A DNA stretch of 64,000 bases from Paludibacter sp. (GTDB lineage Bacteria; Bacteroidota; Bacteroidia; Bacteroidales; Paludibacteraceae). The notes beneath the pieces were generated by a model. The model searched no databases and was not told the DNA's origin. It saw only the letters and a program-made list of their open reading frames with translations. Within the stretch, counting starts at the first letter, position 1. The number at the start of each line of letters is the position of its first letter. Shown here piece by piece: positions 19,426 through 29,469 of the stretch. The stretch is taken from NCBI GenBank assembly GCA_010365115.1, contig JAAFGX010000008.1, positions 1 through 64,000 on the forward strand, written 5' to 3'. The position numbers and the translations under genes are program-made.

Positions 19426-21651
19426 TTAATTGGATTTATTGATAAGCTTATCTGTCATATCAAATTCAATGATTGCACCATTGGCTATATCGGAATGATT
19501 AAACCAAAATTTATTCCATGGTTTTCCATTTATCATTACAGATTTAACGTATATGTTTTCTGGGGAAGCGTTAGGTGCTAAAACAGTGATCGTTTTTTTG
19601 TTCGACATGGTCAATACTACTTTTTTGAACGAAGGTCCTGTTAAGTAATAAATATCCTGACCAGCGTTGGGGAAAAATCCCATTGCGGAAAAAATATACC
19701 AACTGCTCATAGCACCACTATCTTCATTCTCCATATATCCTTCTTCGGTAAAACGCTCTTTCATCAATTTACGCACATAAAAACTTGCTAAATCAGACCG
19801 ATCGGCATAATGAAAACTCTGAACAGCTAGAAAAGCTGGTTCGTTTCCATAATCAATCAGGTTATTTTCGAATGCATATTGAAGCTTTTGCGCAAACAAC
19901 TTTTTCCCACCCGATAATTCTACCAATTTTTCAAATTGATGAGGAACAAAATAGGAATAAGTCCACGCACTGCCTTCATAGAAATAGTTTTTCCATGAAC
20001 CCCATTTTTTTTTCAAATCAATGGGAATGAAATCGCCATTTAATTTACGCGGAACAATAAAACCTTTATAACCATCACTTTCTGCATTTGGATTCCAAAG
20101 ATTTATCCATTGAGTACTGCGATCATTGTACTTTTTATAATCATCCTGCATTCCTAATCCCTTTGCCATTTGACCAAAACAAAAGTCATTATAGGCATAT
20201 TCTAAAGTGGCTGAGCAACTCATTTTTCCGGCAGGAATCCAGCCAAGTGATTTATACATTTTACTGCTGTCTGGTTTACCGTAACTCATACCGTTTCGTT
20301 CGTTATCGGCTTGAAATTTCATCAATTTATAAGCTTCTTTCCAATCAACGCCAGGTATCCCTTTTGCATAAGCATCAGCTATAATATTGTCGATATTATT
20401 TCCACCCTGATCATCGGCCTTGTCTTTGCCTGCCACATAAGCATCTTTTACCATGCCATTTTTCTTAAATCGTGCAATAAACGAATTAATAGTACCACTC
20501 ACCATTTCCTGATTTGTAAGCACTTTTAATGGATAAAGCGTGCGCCAAGTATCCCAAACCGCCAAATGATCATCCCAAACTGGTACATTTTTATCAAATC
20601 CCACCATATCATTTGTACGATTGCGTGGCATGATGGAAGCATGATAACAAGCTGTATAAAATATCCGTTTATCCTTTTCGCTTCCGCCTTCTACTTTAAT
20701 TTTAGCAAGTTCGTTGTTCCATACTTTTTTTGCATTCATCTTGACTGCATCAAAATCCCAGGCTGGGATTTCATTATCGAGCCAAGTAGTTGCTTGCTCA
20801 ATACTTACAAACGAAACTGCTATTTTAAAAAAAACAACTTCGTTCTTTTTGGTTTTATATTGTACGTATGCACCTATGCGATCATTTGGTTGGAGAGATT
20901 TTTCGGTCATTTGACCTTTGTTGATTATGCCATTCAACCACGTTCCTTTTGAAGCGGGTGCTTTGCTCAATCTGGCACAAAAATATATCTTATATTTACC
21001 ATCCGAAAAACCACCAGAATATTCTCCATATCCTTTAAATTCATTACCTTTTTTATTGGAGAATGTAACAGTTCCATCCTCAAAACGTGCAAATTTGCCT
21101 TTCATCGTAGTGGCTATATCAATAATGCTATGGCTAACATCAAGCAAAAGACTTGCACTGTCGGACTTAGGAAAAGTTAGGCGATATATGGCTGAATGAA
21201 TTGAAGGTGTAATTTCAGTTTTAATTCCGTATCTACTTAAGGTGACGGAGTATTGAAAGGGCGTTGCTGATTCGAGTTCTTTAGGGGAGTCATGTTCCGT
21301 TTCGCCAACAGACAGACCAACTTGAGGAGAGATAAGAAAATTGCCATATTTTCCCCATCCCGTTCCGCTTACATGCAATTGCCCAAAACCACGAATGGGC
21401 TGTCCCATTATGTAACCATCCATATCCCAGTTAATATTGCCCGGCGCTGTTTGAGGACTAGGATTTATAGAGCCTTGAGGCAATTGAGGTCCGAGTATAC
21501 AACTACTATTCTTATCACGTACACCAATAAAATTATCAACATAATCAACCAATGACTTGGTAGTATTTTGAGCAACTAAATTCAAATTTAGTGATAAAAT
21601 AAAAACTGTTACAAAAAACATTTTGAGAAGCGAGTTTAATGATTTTTTCAT
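19426..21651 (-). CDS. GH92 exo-alpha-mannosidase
   Basis: A 741-residue exported enzyme (signal peptide about 1-28, LNLNLVAQ). GH92 hallmarks: VDYVDNFIGVRD at 35-46, GPQLPQGSINPSPQT at 54-68, GFGQLHVSGTGWGKYG near 88-103 and the C-terminal catalytic stretch NEDSGAMSSWYIFSAMGFF at 642-660 with its acidic base pair. GH92 enzymes are calcium-dependent inverting alpha-mannosidases (1,2-, 1,3-, 1,4- or 1,6-). It begins 300 bp after the surface lipoprotein gene and opens the enzyme part of the locus, indicating alpha-mannose side chains, or N-glycan or mannan material, in the target glycan. Confidence 0.93.
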   Translation of the reverse strand: MKKSLNSLLKMFFVTVFILSLNLNLVAQNTTKSLVDYVDNFIGVRDKNSSCILGPQLPQGSINPSPQTAPGNINWDMDGYIMGQPIRGFGQLHVSGTGWGKYGNFLISPQVGLSVGETEHDSPKELESATPFQYSVTLSRYGIKTEITPSIHSAIYRLTFPKSDSASLLLDVSHSIIDIATTMKGKFARFEDGTVTFSNKKGNEFKGYGEYSGGFSDGKYKIYFCARLSKAPASKGTWLNGIINKGQMTEKSLQPNDRIGAYVQYKTKKNEVVFFKIAVSFVSIEQATTWLDNEIPAWDFDAVKMNAKKVWNNELAKIKVEGGSEKDKRIFYTACYHASIMPRNRTNDMVGFDKNVPVWDDHLAVWDTWRTLYPLKVLTNQEMVSGTINSFIARFKKNGMVKDAYVAGKDKADDQGGNNIDNIIADAYAKGIPGVDWKEAYKLMKFQADNERNGMSYGKPDSSKMYKSLGWIPAGKMSCSATLEYAYNDFCFGQMAKGLGMQDDYKKYNDRSTQWINLWNPNAESDGYKGFIVPRKLNGDFIPIDLKKKWGSWKNYFYEGSAWTYSYFVPHQFEKLVELSGGKKLFAQKLQYAFENNLIDYGNEPAFLAVQSFHYADRSDLASFYVRKLMKERFTEEGYMENEDSGAMSSWYIFSAMGFFPNAGQDIYYLTGPSFKKVVLTMSNKKTITVLAPNASPENIYVKSVMINGKPWNKFWFNHSDIANGAIIEFDMTDKLINKSN

Positions 21652-21951
21652 AAATACTGTTGATTTTTTTTGTTTTCAATACATTTTTAATGCGAAACAA
21701 ATTGAATACGGTCTTTATAATACGATGTTAATAATTAATGAGTGTTTTTTCACCGTCCAATAAAAAATGACTCTTATCAGCCATCTTGCTATCTCATTAT
21801 CATTATTTTTATAACAATTATGAGAATAATTACCTATATATGTTTAAAGAGGCTACTCTCAATTTCATAATTTATTTGAAATAAGAATAGCCTCTTTTTA
21901 CATTTGCTCACAAAATAAAAGAGCTAAACACAATCAATTCACCTAAACAAA
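21652..21951. other. 300-bp gap before GH92, mostly empty
   Basis: No gene is seen. The gap carries one strong stem-loop (21846-21899) and AT-rich DNA. It separates the Sus transport genes from the degradative genes, so it is the natural place for differential expression or a second promoter, though no clear TAnnTTTG box was found on the minus strand. Confidence 0.5.
21846..21899 (-). terminator. Stem-loop after surface lipoprotein gene
   Basis: Ten-bp perfect outer stem, AAAGAGGCTA (21846-21855) with TAGCCTCTTT (21888-21897), plus an inner ATTTCA/TGAAAT pairing. Minus-strand genes end just before it at 21952. In the minus direction only three T follow, so it is a weak intrinsic terminator; partial termination or RNA-end protection would lower expression of the enzymes relative to SusC/D. 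Confidence 0.55.
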
Positions 21952-23031
21952 TTACTTCACAACAATAGCCACAGTTTTTGTAACCGTGTTTGCCGGAGTT
22001 GCATTATCGGGCACAGCTGTAAGTTTTACACTGTACGTTCCAGCGGTTGCATATACGTGCGAAGGTGATTTTTCTGTAGAAACCGGAGTTGAGTCACCAA
22101 AGTCCCAAGTATAAGAAACTGAATTCAAGGATTTATTTTCAAAGTTTATCTTTTTGATATTATCCGCAGCTACCGAATAAATAAAATCCGGAATGGCTTT
22201 CATCGAAATAACAATGGCTGTAGGCAATGTATAACTAATCTTATTTACATCACCTAATACGCCTGTAACAGTTAGTTTAGCCGTATACGTACCGGAAGCA
22301 GCATAAAAATGGACCGGTGCTTTCAAGGTGTCGGTTTGTCCGTCACCAAAATCCCAATTATACTTAATACCAAAAGCTGAAGTATTTTTAAAGCTAACCT
22401 TAGCTTTGTTGGCTGCATCAATGGTTGATGTAAAAATGGCTGTAGGTGTAAGAATTTTGGTGCTAATGGTAATAATCGCCATTTTCAACAACGGATTTAC
22501 TTCTAAATCTGATGAGGTAATGCCAACTCCCAAACCAATTACGGCATCGGGGAAACTACGCAGATAAGGTAAATCAATTTCAAGATCAAAGTCACTTGTT
22601 TGCTGTCCCGAAGCTACATTTACCGAAGCCACCACACTGTATTTATCAGCAGGAATAGCAATTGTTGTAGCCGGAATAATCGGAGTCGTTTTAGCCTTCA
22701 GAATATTGATAGTATCTGTATTTACAGCAATTGTGGCTGTAATCATCTTGGTTTTATCAAAACCCGCACGATATACGCTTAATGGAATAATAAACTTATT
22801 ACGTACCATATCAATTTTGAACCGATAAGCCTGACCCGATGTTGGTAGAAATTCTACTCGTTGCGGCACATCGGTAATGGCAAAGACGCCATTGCTGGCA
22901 GCAGGCAAATACAGTTTTGCAGCCACATAATCGGCATCTTTGATTTGATCGTAATTACACGAAGTCGACATCACTCCGAATCCAACCAACACTAATGCAA
23001 CTTTAAGGATATTTTTTATATTTTTTTTCAT
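21952..23031 (-). CDS. DUF1735/PKD surface glycan-binding lipoprotein
   Basis: A 359-residue lipoprotein: signal peptide with lipobox GVMSTSC, lipid-modified Cys25 followed by NYDQ. Residues about 35-190 look like DUF1735 (common in surface proteins of Sus loci). Two PKD domains follow, at about 195-278 with WDFGDG at 226-231 and about 280-358 with WDFGDS at 309-314. Placement directly behind SusD 2 (37 bp) is typical of SusE/F-like surface glycan-binding proteins, which hold the polysaccharide at the cell surface next to SusC/D. PKD modules most likely act as spacers or binding arms. No catalytic motif. Confidence 0.8.
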   Translation of the reverse strand: MKKNIKNILKVALVLVGFGVMSTSCNYDQIKDADYVAAKLYLPAASNGVFAITDVPQRVEFLPTSGQAYRFKIDMVRNKFIIPLSVYRAGFDKTKMITATIAVNTDTINILKAKTTPIIPATTIAIPADKYSVVASVNVASGQQTSDFDLEIDLPYLRSFPDAVIGLGVGITSSDLEVNPLLKMAIITISTKILTPTAIFTSTIDAANKAKVSFKNTSAFGIKYNWDFGDGQTDTLKAPVHFYAASGTYTAKLTVTGVLGDVNKISYTLPTAIVISMKAIPDFIYSVAADNIKKINFENKSLNSVSYTWDFGDSTPVSTEKSPSHVYATAGTYSVKLTAVPDNATPANTVTKTVAIVVK

Positions 23032-23068
23032 ATCAATTATGAATTATAAATTATTAGTTATCAAATAA

Positions 23069-24826
23069 TTACCAAAGTGGATTTTGTGACCATGATTTCA
23101 TTTTAAGCAATTCCGATTGTGGAATTGGGTAAAAATACATTTTTTCAATAAATACTCGGTCTTCAACAGCAACTTTGCTATAAGTAAACGAAGTTGGTGC
23201 AACCGCAGTATTTGGAGCAATATCAACACCATATAGTTTTGCATTCAAAACAGTAGGAGCTATCATCCATCGGCGTAAATCCCATATTCTGTGGCCTTCA
23301 AATGCCAACTCTATCTGACGTTCATGACGGATAATATCACGTATTGCTGATTGTGAACCTGCTGGAATTCCCGGCATAGCAACACCTACACGACTACGAA
23401 CTTTATCCACATAGATTTTAATATCGGCATGTCCCTGACTATATTCATTTAACGCTTCAGCATACCATAAATACACATCAGCCAACCGAATTAAACTCCA
23501 GGAATGAATACTGGTTGTATTGAGATTCAAATCAACATTTTCATCCACATATTTTTTCAGATAATAACCTGTTTTAGATGCAAGATTTACCCCTTTACCA
23601 TCTTTCCCGCCAGTCCACAACTCAATAGAACGTGCTTTAAAAGTGCTATTATTCACCACCACTGTCATAAATAAGCGTGGGTCACGAGCAGTTGCACCAG
23701 TTGTAGCATACGGATTGGCAGCATGTGTAGGATTAGACCAATCAAACGGTTTAGCCACTGTTGCGCTTTCTTTTATCTCATACGCATTCACTAAGTTTTC
23801 GGATGGAGCATTACCACTTTTCGCTAAGTCAAAACCAATAGGATAAGAGGCCTTTTCAAAATCGTTACTAGCAGCATTTCTTCTCACAAAAATATTTTCG
23901 GCATTATTATACGATAGCGCACCCTGAAACATTTCGCGGTATTTGCCAGTTAACAAATAGCCTGTACCAGTTAAGTCAATCACGGCTTTGGCAGCATCAG
24001 CAGCGGCTTTCCAGCGTGCATTTCTTACTACTGTATTTGCACCATCGGGCAACGAAATATATTCAGCATGTGCATATCCACCAGCCCACGAAGGCGTATT
24101 CCACAAATCGGAAGCAGCATACAACAATACTTTGGCTTTGAGTGCTAAAGCAGCACCTTTTGATATTCTACCAAGCTCAGCACCAGAAGGTTTTATAGGC
24201 AAATTTGCAGCAGCAGAGTCGCATTCGGCAGTAATATAACGAATACACTTGGCTAACGAATCGCGCTGAACAGTGCTTGCATCATCTTCCAAATTCATTA
24301 CTGTAGTAATAATCGGAATGCCGCCATAGCGTTTGATTAATTCGAAATTATAGAAAGCTCTCAAAAATCGACCTTCATATTTCCAACGAATAATATCGGC
24401 TACTTGCGTATTGTATTGTGCTAATTTAGCAGGATCGAGTTTTAACGGATCCATATTTACATTATCGGAATTAGCAAGAAATAAATTAATGTTTCGGATT
24501 GCTTTGAAGTATTTTGCCCACACATTATCTGGGTTTGATACCGCATCCCAACTTCCAATATTAAAATCTTGAATACTAGATGTTTCGAGTGTATTTTCTG
24601 CTTCGTCACTTGCTGAAGCCGACATTGCACCATCAATTTCTAAAAAACCACTTGGCAAATCAGAATACATGGCATTTGCGCGTTCTTTGGTAAGAGAGTA
24701 AATTGAATTTACCTGTTCTTCATTCCAAGTTGTAACAACCTCTCTGTCCAATTGATCACATGCATTCAGCATTAACACTGAAATTATTGCAACTAAATAG
24801 AATCTATTTTTTTTCATCATTTTCAT
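23069..24826 (-). CDS. SusD/RagB outer-membrane lipoprotein (pair 2)
   Basis: A 585-residue SusD-like lipoprotein with lipobox MLNAC (Cys23); MKKNRFYLV at 24817 is an equally good start. The TPR-containing SusD fold shows in FLRAFYNFELIKRYGGIPI, ISKGAALALKAKVLLYAASD and, near the end, IRHERQIELAFEGHRIWDLR plus the closing FYPIPQSEL. SusD caps the SusC barrel on the cell surface and delivers oligosaccharides. It ends 37 bp before the PKD lipoprotein and starts 15 bp after SusC 2. Confidence 0.95.
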   Translation of the reverse strand: MKMMKKNRFYLVAIISVLMLNACDQLDREVVTTWNEEQVNSIYSLTKERANAMYSDLPSGFLEIDGAMSASASDEAENTLETSSIQDFNIGSWDAVSNPDNVWAKYFKAIRNINLFLANSDNVNMDPLKLDPAKLAQYNTQVADIIRWKYEGRFLRAFYNFELIKRYGGIPIITTVMNLEDDASTVQRDSLAKCIRYITAECDSAAANLPIKPSGAELGRISKGAALALKAKVLLYAASDLWNTPSWAGGYAHAEYISLPDGANTVVRNARWKAAADAAKAVIDLTGTGYLLTGKYREMFQGALSYNNAENIFVRRNAASNDFEKASYPIGFDLAKSGNAPSENLVNAYEIKESATVAKPFDWSNPTHAANPYATTGATARDPRLFMTVVVNNSTFKARSIELWTGGKDGKGVNLASKTGYYLKKYVDENVDLNLNTTSIHSWSLIRLADVYLWYAEALNEYSQGHADIKIYVDKVRSRVGVAMPGIPAGSQSAIRDIIRHERQIELAFEGHRIWDLRRWMIAPTVLNAKLYGVDIAPNTAVAPTSFTYSKVAVEDRVFIEKMYFYPIPQSELLKMKSWSQNPLW

Positions 24827-24841
24827 TATTTAATCGAGTTA

Positions 24842-27655
24842 TTACTTGAATTGAACTTTAAGACCAATGCTTACACTTTTAGTAGCAGGATAGCCAATGC
24901 CGATTTCAGCATCTCTGAACCCTTCTAATTTATCAAAAGCTAATAAATTTGTACCATTAAGGAAAAAACGCACATTTGACATCAATAATTTATTGCTAAT
25001 ATTAGTTGGCAAAGTATATCCAATTTCAACATCACGCAATTTAATAAAACTACCATCGCGTATCCATAGTGTTGAATAACGATAATTGTTATCATTGTTC
25101 ATTGTAGAAAGACGTGGATAAGTAGCTGTAGCAGCAGTTGTAGGTGTCCAACGGTTCAAGGCAATCTCGCCAACAGTACCATTGTTCTGGAATGCATAAA
25201 TATCGTTTCCGCCGAATGAAACCGTACGATTACTAACTCCTTGAAAAAATAGATCTAAATCAAATCCTTTGTATTGAGCTCCAAGACGTAGTCCTGCAGT
25301 CAAATTTGGTAAATAGGATCCGCCAATTGCGACTGCATCGTTTGCATCAATCTTTTTATCATCGTTTTGATCAACATACTTCACATCACCAGGTTGTACA
25401 GCAGTCCAGTTTTGTTTTGGACTAGCAGCAATATCAGCAACATCTTTAAAGAATCCTGTAGCTACTAATCCAAAAGGTTGATCAATGGATTTTCCTGTCT
25501 TATTTTGGTAATCGAAAAGGTTGATAGCTTCTGCACTATATACTATTTTGGTATTGTACGACCAAACAGTTGCTTCAGCGTAGAATTTAAAATCTGGATT
25601 GAACTGTTTGCTGTATGCAACTTTTGCCTCAAATCCCTGATTATTTGCCTTCCCTTGATTCAAATATGGTTTGGCATAACCCATAAAATCTGGTGATGTA
25701 CTGTTTGGTTGAATCAATATGTCGTATCTATCGCGATTAAAGATATCCAGCGAAACATTGAAGTCTTTGAAAAGTGTAGCTTCCACTCCAATATTCATAC
25801 TTTTTTCCTTTTCCCAGGTAACATTCGGATTGGCAGCACTACCTTGTATCAGCGAACTATAAGTAGTTTGGGGGTCACCAAAATAATAGCTTGAAGTATT
25901 GTTGTAGTATTGTTCATACATAAATGCATTTGCTCTGGGTGAACCAGTGGTTGCATACTGATCATTTCCGACCAAACCATACGAGCCACGTAGTTTCAAG
26001 AAATTAAGGGCTTTATTCCCTTTTAGAAAACTTTCGTTAGAAACAATCCAACCCAATGAAACAGCAGGGAAATATCCAAACTTTTTGCCCGGATATTTTT
26101 CAGAGCCCATATAGGCCATAGAAACTTCGGCAATATAACGTTGATCATAGGCATAAGTTGCTCTTCCACTTACGTTCATGTGAACATTTGGAAAATTATC
26201 ACCACTTATTGTGTATGTATCCTGATTATACATTGTCATAGCACTTATTGCATGTTTTCCAAAAGTTCTATCATAATTTAAGAACCCTTGAAAAGTAGTA
26301 TTCCGATATTGATCCGAAGCACCTTCGCTAGGAACTAATCCTGTGCTAATTCCAAAAGGAGTATAAGCAATAGTTCCCGGAGCTTCCTGGATTTGGAAAC
26401 TGCTATATGTTCTTGTTAAATTAGATTGACTAAGAAAATAGCTATTGAAGGATACGCGTGCAGATGCACTCAAACCTTTAGTAAGCATATCTAATTTTTG
26501 TGTCAACCCAACAGTTGTTTGCAGAGTTCTACCATTAGAAGTGAATTTACCATTATTTACCAAATCGCCTAATGGATTACTATACAATTGATTTCGACTG
26601 AATGTTCCATTAGGATTGTAAACAGGAAAAGCATTTGGAGCAATTTTGGTAATTGTATTAAAAGTACCGTACGTTGAAAGCGCACCAGGATTTGCCTGAT
26701 CAACTACTGTTCCACCAATAGTTACAGCAGCTGAAAGTGTCTTATTCAAATTTATATCCACATTCGAACGAAAATTCACTCTGCGATACGAACCGTTTAC
26801 ACTAAATTCTGACATATCACTGGTATTTTTATATAAACTACTGTTGCTTTGTTGGTTCAACATAACGTAGTATTTTACAGCACTGTTTCCACCTGTAAAA
26901 TTCAGGTTGTAGTTGGACATGGGAGCATTTTTACGCAACACTTCATTGTACCAATTCACATTTGGGTGAAAATAAGGGTCTGAACCATCCTGATACTTAT
27001 CCAAATCTGTTTGTGTATATTTTACAGATTTTCCATCATTCAGAGAAGCCTCATTATACAAACGTGCATAATCATAGGAACCCAATAATTTAGGTAATGA
27101 TGATGCACTTTGCAAACCATGCTGTGTGCTGAAAACTACTTTCAATTTACCACTCTCACCTCGTTTAGTTGTTACCAACAAAACGCCATTTGCTCCACGC
27201 GCACCATAAATGGCTGTTGCCGAAGCATCTTTCAGTAAAGATACCGATTCAACTTCCTCATCTGTTAAATCGTCATAATTTCCCTGAACGCCATCAATTA
27301 ACACCAACATTTGTCGGCCACCTACACCAAAAGTATTGATACCTCTGCCGTAAATTGACATGTTTTCGTTTCCCGGTTCTGTACTTCCTGTAACCACAGT
27401 CAATCCGGGAAGTTTACCTTGAAGACGTGTTGTAAAGTTGGGTGTAAATTGTCCCTGAATATCAGTTCCTTTCACTGTAGAAATAGCTCCGCTGACCATC
27501 CATAATGGCTGTACTCCATAAGCAATAGTGACATCTTGCTTTTGTATCACCGAGTCGGTTGATAATTTTTGAGCGTTTATAGTTGTATTAAAGCATAAAC
27601 TGACAACTACTATCAATACTATACTTAGCTTTAATTTATATCTCATAAGTTTCAT
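24842..27655 (-). CDS. SusC/RagA TonB-dependent transporter (pair 2, short form)
   Basis: A 937-residue outer-membrane transporter with signal peptide (about 1-28, NTTINAQ). After only about 30 residues comes the plug domain (LQGKLPGLTVVTGSTEP, GRGINTF, MLVLIDGVQG, VSLLKDASATAIYGARGANG), then the 22-strand barrel, ending in an aromatic-type VSIGLKVQFK. The N-terminal carboxypeptidase-regulatory-like domain found in most SusC, and in its neighbour at 29470, is missing, and the TonB-box region is divergent (VTIAYGVQPLW). It imports oligosaccharides with SusD at 23069. Spacing to SusD 1 upstream is 26 bp. Confidence 0.93.
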   Translation of the reverse strand: MKLMRYKLKLSIVLIVVVSLCFNTTINAQKLSTDSVIQKQDVTIAYGVQPLWMVSGAISTVKGTDIQGQFTPNFTTRLQGKLPGLTVVTGSTEPGNENMSIYGRGINTFGVGGRQMLVLIDGVQGNYDDLTDEEVESVSLLKDASATAIYGARGANGVLLVTTKRGESGKLKVVFSTQHGLQSASSLPKLLGSYDYARLYNEASLNDGKSVKYTQTDLDKYQDGSDPYFHPNVNWYNEVLRKNAPMSNYNLNFTGGNSAVKYYVMLNQQSNSSLYKNTSDMSEFSVNGSYRRVNFRSNVDINLNKTLSAAVTIGGTVVDQANPGALSTYGTFNTITKIAPNAFPVYNPNGTFSRNQLYSNPLGDLVNNGKFTSNGRTLQTTVGLTQKLDMLTKGLSASARVSFNSYFLSQSNLTRTYSSFQIQEAPGTIAYTPFGISTGLVPSEGASDQYRNTTFQGFLNYDRTFGKHAISAMTMYNQDTYTISGDNFPNVHMNVSGRATYAYDQRYIAEVSMAYMGSEKYPGKKFGYFPAVSLGWIVSNESFLKGNKALNFLKLRGSYGLVGNDQYATTGSPRANAFMYEQYYNNTSSYYFGDPQTTYSSLIQGSAANPNVTWEKEKSMNIGVEATLFKDFNVSLDIFNRDRYDILIQPNSTSPDFMGYAKPYLNQGKANNQGFEAKVAYSKQFNPDFKFYAEATVWSYNTKIVYSAEAINLFDYQNKTGKSIDQPFGLVATGFFKDVADIAASPKQNWTAVQPGDVKYVDQNDDKKIDANDAVAIGGSYLPNLTAGLRLGAQYKGFDLDLFFQGVSNRTVSFGGNDIYAFQNNGTVGEIALNRWTPTTAATATYPRLSTMNNDNNYRYSTLWIRDGSFIKLRDVEIGYTLPTNISNKLLMSNVRFFLNGTNLLAFDKLEGFRDAEIGIGYPATKSVSIGLKVQFK

Positions 27656-27681
27656 ATTTTTCGATTAGAATTAGTTAGTGC

Positions 27682-29457
27682 TTAATAACCAGGGTTTTGA
27701 ACTAAATAGCCTTTTAGTACTTCGCTGCGTAAAAACGGATGCAAGTACATTTTTGGATAGAAAGTACGATTTTCTATTTTTATAATTTCGTAGCTGTACA
27801 TAGTGGGTGAAGTTGAAGGTGTACCAATAAATTTGAATCCAAAGAAATCACCTTGCATTACGCCATCTTGTTCTGCTATTTTCCAACGACGGATATCCCA
27901 GAAGCGATGATCTTCGAAATACAATTCAACAGCACGTTCGTTTTGAACTCTAACACGGAATTGCTCTTTGGTAAGTCCACTTGGCAAATCTGGCTGACCA
28001 GAACGTGCTCTTATTGTGTTTACGGCTGTGTAAGCTTCTGCAGGAGGTGTCGAATTAAATTCATTTAATGCTTCAGCATAATTTAGATAAAATTCACCCA
28101 ATCTAAACAGAATGTCATTTGGCATGGCTTTTTCGTTTGGACCTGTTCCCATTGACATACTTTGTGGTATAAATTTCATAACCCACATACCTGTATAAGC
28201 CGGATTGGACTTTACCGCTTGTGCACCACCTTCATCAGCTCGCACCGGATTTATTTGGTCGTTCCATTTTGTACCTACCGAAGCTACCGATTGCATATAA
28301 CGGCGGTCGATGGATGCAAACGCTGCCATAGCATCAGTACCAGTATTTTCCCAAACCATTGTAGTTCCATCTTGTTTTTCGTATTTTTTTACAAAGTTTA
28401 CAGTCATCTGGTTACCTATATTCCAGCCTCTACTATCAAAACCAGCGGGGATCATCAATTGCCAAGGACCGATTTGGAAAACTGTCATCTCACCGTACAT
28501 TTTATTAGCAAGTATCACTTCAGCATTATCATTTTTTTCAAAAACAAAGCGGTAATTCGCATCAACTCCTTTATCGGCTATTAAGCTTACTCCATTTCCT
28601 GTAGCCCAGTCAATTACATCTTTTGAAGCGTCTGCAGCAGCTTTCCATCGGTTATTGTCAACATCACCATAGCAAATCAAGTTATTATTTGCAGGATCAT
28701 CCATCGAAATATAGGGGGTAACAGTATTGAACAATGGACTGGAAGCATAAAGCAATAATCTTGATTTCAAGGCCATAGCCGCACCTTTGGTAATACGTCC
28801 TCTCATTGAACTTGGATATGTGTTTGGTAAAAAACCAATTGCCTCATTGCAATCATTTTTAATACTTTCTACGGTTACACTCACTGAACTTCTTGGAATA
28901 GCAAAATTATCACTTACTTCCAATTTGCTATCTATAATGGGGATTCCACCATAACGCTTAAACATTTCAAATTTATTCAATGCACGTACAAAAAGAGCTT
29001 CTCCTTTTATTTGATTAATGTAATCAGGTGCTAAACCCGGAACCGCACTAACACGCGTCATTAAAATATTAGCTTGCCGAATAGCTACAAACCGAGCACT
29101 GAATCGTTTATCTTCCTTCGCTGTAATATTTTCAGCAGTAATATCACCCGCATTAAAAGCTTGCTGATCAACCCAGGTTTGTCCGGACTCTGCCTCATCA
29201 CAAGCTGCTGCCGAAGGGGCCATCAGAGATCCGCCAATAATTGTTGGAGCAGCCTGACGACGTGGTAAAATTGAGTGAATACCATAGCGATACATAGCAG
29301 CCACGGCTGTTTCAACCTGAGTTTTTGAAGAAAAAATAGTGTCGGCTGTTACATCTACTCCCGGCGCTTTGTCTAAAAAGTCGCCCATCATTCCTTCACA
29401 TGACGGTAGCGAAAGAACAAGTACAAATGATACAATTATATAAATTATTTTTTTCAT
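27682..29457 (-). CDS. SusD/RagB outer-membrane lipoprotein (pair 1)
   Basis: A 591-residue lipoprotein with lipobox SLPSC (Cys20). SusD signatures are ALFVRALNKFEMFKRYGGIP, ITKGAAMALKSRLLLYASSP, FRLGEFYLNYAEALNEF and VQNERAVELYFEDHRFWDIR. It is the surface lid of SusC pair 1, 12 bp downstream of that gene. Only moderate resemblance to SusD 2 is evident by eye, so the two pairs probably bind different parts of the glycan rather than being a fresh duplication. Confidence 0.95.
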   Translation of the reverse strand: MKKIIYIIVSFVLVLSLPSCEGMMGDFLDKAPGVDVTADTIFSSKTQVETAVAAMYRYGIHSILPRRQAAPTIIGGSLMAPSAAACDEAESGQTWVDQQAFNAGDITAENITAKEDKRFSARFVAIRQANILMTRVSAVPGLAPDYINQIKGEALFVRALNKFEMFKRYGGIPIIDSKLEVSDNFAIPRSSVSVTVESIKNDCNEAIGFLPNTYPSSMRGRITKGAAMALKSRLLLYASSPLFNTVTPYISMDDPANNNLICYGDVDNNRWKAAADASKDVIDWATGNGVSLIADKGVDANYRFVFEKNDNAEVILANKMYGEMTVFQIGPWQLMIPAGFDSRGWNIGNQMTVNFVKKYEKQDGTTMVWENTGTDAMAAFASIDRRYMQSVASVGTKWNDQINPVRADEGGAQAVKSNPAYTGMWVMKFIPQSMSMGTGPNEKAMPNDILFRLGEFYLNYAEALNEFNSTPPAEAYTAVNTIRARSGQPDLPSGLTKEQFRVRVQNERAVELYFEDHRFWDIRRWKIAEQDGVMQGDFFGFKFIGTPSTSPTMYSYEIIKIENRTFYPKMYLHPFLRSEVLKGYLVQNPGY

Positions 29458-29469
29458 ATTCCTGATTTA

